From Fidelibacterota bacterium (GTDB lineage Bacteria > Fidelibacterota > Fidelibacteria > Fidelibacterales > Fidelibacteraceae): a stretch of 7,287 nt of DNA. The stretch covers positions 1-7,287 of the forward strand of contig DAOVOB010000049.1 of assembly GCA_030629925.1 (NCBI GenBank), written 5' to 3'. Below the pieces are notes generated by a model, which saw nothing but the letters and a program-made list of their open reading frames with translations, made no database searches and was not told the DNA's origin. Shown piece after piece: positions 5,484-7,287 of the stretch; the stretch's first letter is position 1, and every line of letters starts with the position of its first letter. Position numbers and translations under genes: made by a program.

Positions 5484-6656
5484 ATGAAATTAGATGTTAT
5501 TCAGTTCAATGAATCTTTCCCTCCACTTGTGGATGGCGTTGCCAATGTTACGCGAAATTATGCACATTGGATCAAAAAAAAATATGGGCGTTCTTATGTG
5601 GTTACCCCCGAATATCCGGCTTATGTAGATGATGAGATTTTTCCTGTTCTACGTTATCCCTCACTGCCACTTGCCCTGCGAAAACCCTATCGCCTGGGTG
5701 TTGGGCAACACAATCCAAAATTATGGAAAAAACTTTCCAGTTTAAATGTGGATATTGTTCATGCGCAAAGCCCTTTCAGCTCAGGAAATATTGCCTTACG
5801 GTTTGCTCGGAAAAAAGAAGTCCCGCTGGTGGCAACCTTTCACTCAAAATTTTATGATGATTTTAAAGAAGCGACTCGCTCAGATGTGATCTCCTGGTTA
5901 ATGACACATCTTGTAGTGGACTTTTTTAGCTATGCCGATGCAGTTTGGGCTGTTAATGAAAGCACTCGCGAAACTCTAATTTCTTATGGTTACAAAGGGC
6001 AAGTGGATGTGGTGCCCAATGGTGCTGATTTTGACGTACCGATCAATCTAGATTCCCTTGTTCAGTCAACAAATAACAAATATGGCCTTCCTGAAAATGC
6101 TCTTGTCTTTCTTTTTGTGGGGCAAATGGTCAAACAGAAAAATATTCCTATGATCATTGATTCCTTGGGTTTATTGAAAAAAGCAGGTTGTCAATTCACA
6201 ATGCTATTTGTCGGTGAAGGAAAATCTCTGGAAGATTTCAAGGTTCGGGTCAAAAAACTTGGTGTTGATCAAAACGTTCAATTCTTGGGGAAAATACTAG
6301 ATCGAGATAGTTTAAAAAGTATTTTTGCCCGGGCGGATCTATTTATTTTCCCCTCAATTTATGATAATGCGCCTATTGTTACTCGCGAAGCAGCAGCTGT
6401 CGGCACAGCATCCCTCATTGTGAAAGGAAGTAATGCGGCGGAAGGTGTTGTCCATGGCGAGAACGGCTACCTTTGTGAAAACTCAGCTGAAAGTTTAAGT
6501 CAGGCAATTTTAAAGATTGTCGCCAATCGTGAAGACATGAAAAATGCTGGCTTGAATGCACAAAAGACGATCTTTCGCTCTTGGGAAAGTATTGTCGATG
6601 ATGTTGTTGTTCCAAAATACCTTGAAATTATTGAAAAATATAAAAACAATCGCTAA
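5484..6656 (+). CDS. Family GT4 glycosyltransferase
   Basis: The 390-aa product has the two Rossmann domains of GT-B glycosyltransferases. The N-terminal acceptor domain shows QFNESFPPLVDGVANV (7-22), VHAQSPF (92-98) and TFHSKF (118-123). The C-terminal nucleotide-sugar domain shows VPNGAD (177-182), FVGQMVKQKN (211-220), a G/E-rich loop VGEGKSLEDF (243-252) and the catalytic-site segment FPSIYDNAPIVTREAA (289-304), ending with HGENGYL (324-330). The usual GT4 E-x7-E pair appears here as D294-x7-E302, a variant I recall from diacylglycerol glucosyltransferase-like members. It probably transfers a sugar from a nucleotide donor to a lipid or glycan at the cytoplasmic membrane; donor and acceptor cannot be read from sequence. 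An in-frame TTG at 5466 would add six residues but lies in the -10 box and before the predicted transcript start, so ATG 5484, six bases after GAGGTGA, is the start. No transmembrane helix is obvious. Confidence 0.88.
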   Translation: MKLDVIQFNESFPPLVDGVANVTRNYAHWIKKKYGRSYVVTPEYPAYVDDEIFPVLRYPSLPLALRKPYRLGVGQHNPKLWKKLSSLNVDIVHAQSPFSSGNIALRFARKKEVPLVATFHSKFYDDFKEATRSDVISWLMTHLVVDFFSYADAVWAVNESTRETLISYGYKGQVDVVPNGADFDVPINLDSLVQSTNNKYGLPENALVFLFVGQMVKQKNIPMIIDSLGLLKKAGCQFTMLFVGEGKSLEDFKVRVKKLGVDQNVQFLGKILDRDSLKSIFARADLFIFPSIYDNAPIVTREAAAVGTASLIVKGSNAAEGVVHGENGYLCENSAESLSQAILKIVANREDMKNAGLNAQKTIFRSWESIVDDVVVPKYLEIIEKYKNNR

Positions 6657-6677
6657 CTGTAAATTATTGGAGCAAGC

Positions 6678-7037
6678 ATGAAATTTGTAAAATACAGCTC
6701 CGCTGTTATTGGTATGTTAATGATCATGCAATGGGTTTTCTTTATTGTTACCGGAAATGTTCCGGAATTTGAAACAACCCCCGTGAGTATCGCTTTTCAT
6801 ATTTCTATTGAAATTATTACAGCAATTTTACTGATATTTGCATCTCTTATTTGCAAAAAAAGGATCATTAGAGAAACCTTGCTTCTTTATGGACAGGGAA
6901 TGCTTGGGTATACTGTTATTAATTCAGCGGGGTACTTTGCACAATCGGGTCAATGGGTATTTTTGGCAATGTTTGCTCTTTTGCTTGTGATCTCAATTTT
7001 CAATTCAGTACAATTATTTAAGCAACGAGAGCATTAA
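6678..7037 (+). CDS. Small four-helix integral membrane protein of unknown function
   Basis: This 119-aa protein is dominated by hydrophobic segments at about residues 7-25, 37-59, 67-88 and 92-114, with short charged loops (KKRIIRE at 60-66, KQREH at the C-terminus). The clustering of basic residues at the N-terminus, the middle loop and the C-terminus suggests both ends face the cytoplasm. I do not recognise a family and see no catalytic motif. ATG 6678 follows GGAG (6669-6672) by five bases. The gene starts 21 bases after the glycosyltransferase stop with no terminator between, so the two are probably one operon, and it could serve as a membrane partner or simply be a passenger. The N-terminal hydrophobic stretch is not followed by a clear signal-peptidase site, so I read it as a membrane anchor. 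Confidence 0.75.
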   Translation: MKFVKYSSAVIGMLMIMQWVFFIVTGNVPEFETTPVSIAFHISIEIITAILLIFASLICKKRIIRETLLLYGQGMLGYTVINSAGYFAQSGQWVFLAMFALLLVISIFNSVQLFKQREH

Positions 7038-7059
7038 ATTTTATTCAATAGCGGGCATT

Positions 7060-7287
7060 TTAGACTTTTCTCTTATAAATATAGATCGCTGCGCCTTCAT
7101 CTCCGGTTCGTTTAAAACCTACAGCATTAAGATATTTTCTATGTGCTTCATTGGGGTCTTTAATTACCAGTTGTTTGTTATCTGAAATACCAACCCGTTT
7201 TAAACCTTCGTGATAAAAATATCGTCCTGTTTTCATATCCCGATATTCCGGTATCGTATAATCCAACTCTACTAAAAGTTCCTTATC
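7060..7287 (-). CDS. C-terminal part of a GNAT-like protein (5' end outside the window)
   Basis: The minus-strand frame is open to the right edge, giving at least 75 C-terminal residues that begin DKELLVELDYTIPEYRDMK and end IYIYKRKV at TAA (7060-7062). The pattern (V/L)ELDY.IPEYRD.K.GRYFY, then a strand, then HRKYLNAVGFKR resembles motif A and the end of GNAT acyltransferase folds, where YRD..TGR occupies the place of the acyl-CoA pyrophosphate loop and YLNAVGF is the usual late helix. Similar segments occur, from memory, at the C-terminus of some YgjV-type membrane proteins, so the missing N-terminal part could be membrane-embedded. The canonical Q/R-x2-G-x-G/A loop is not exact, so enzymatic activity is uncertain. 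It converges with the membrane protein gene, with 22 bases between the stops and no obvious terminator. Confidence 0.6.
   Translation of the reverse strand, partial: DKELLVELDYTIPEYRDMKTGRYFYHEGLKRVGISDNKQLVIKDPNEAHRKYLNAVGFKRTGDEGAAIYIYKRKV

Noticed and set aside
7038..7059. Bidirectional terminator between the convergent genes
   Set aside because: The 22-base gap shows no stable inverted repeat, so termination signals, if any, cannot be supported from sequence.

Overview
The window (about 40% GC, judged by eye) looks like chromosomal DNA of an uncultivated, probably anaerobic Gram-negative bacterium. The Gram-negative inference rests on a C-terminal outer-membrane-barrel-like fragment at the left edge. 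The anaerobic inference rests on a very large protein of the oxygen-sensitive acyl-CoA dehydratase activase class. The intergenic palindrome and heptamer repeats recall, from memory only, metagenomic genomes such as Omnitrophota, so the taxonomic guess is weak.

Layout. 1-322: 3' end of a beta-barrel-like CDS on +. 323-720: a 398-bp gap full of structure: a heptamer array, a rho-independent terminator, a 114-bp nested palindrome, a second heptamer array on the opposite strand, a 7-bp hairpin, and a promoter framed by an inverted repeat. 721-1218: a 165-aa zinc-ribbon plus helix-turn-helix protein matching the N-terminal half of IS1595-family transposases but without the catalytic half. 1219-5427: a 1402-aa fusion of two activase (ASKHA) domains with two dehydratase-like halves. 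5438-5466: a near-consensus promoter. 5484-6656: a GT4 glycosyltransferase. 6678-7037: a small four-helix membrane protein. 7060-7287: the C-terminal part of a minus-strand, GNAT-like protein that runs off the window.

How the genes fit together. The zinc-ribbon/HTH gene and the giant activase form a tight pair: the stop TAA directly abuts the next ATG, and the downstream Shine-Dalgarno lies inside the upstream gene. The promoter of the pair is placed so that the first mRNA base should be at or next to the start codon, which suggests a leaderless transcript. An inverted repeat (TGGTAGAAT / ATTCTACCA) brackets this promoter and reaches the first base of the start codon. The most interesting hypothesis here is a transposase DNA-binding domain recruited as a (possibly autoregulatory) regulator of an ATP-driven low-potential reductase system encoded in one polypeptide. 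The glycosyltransferase and small membrane protein look like a separate envelope-related transcription unit.
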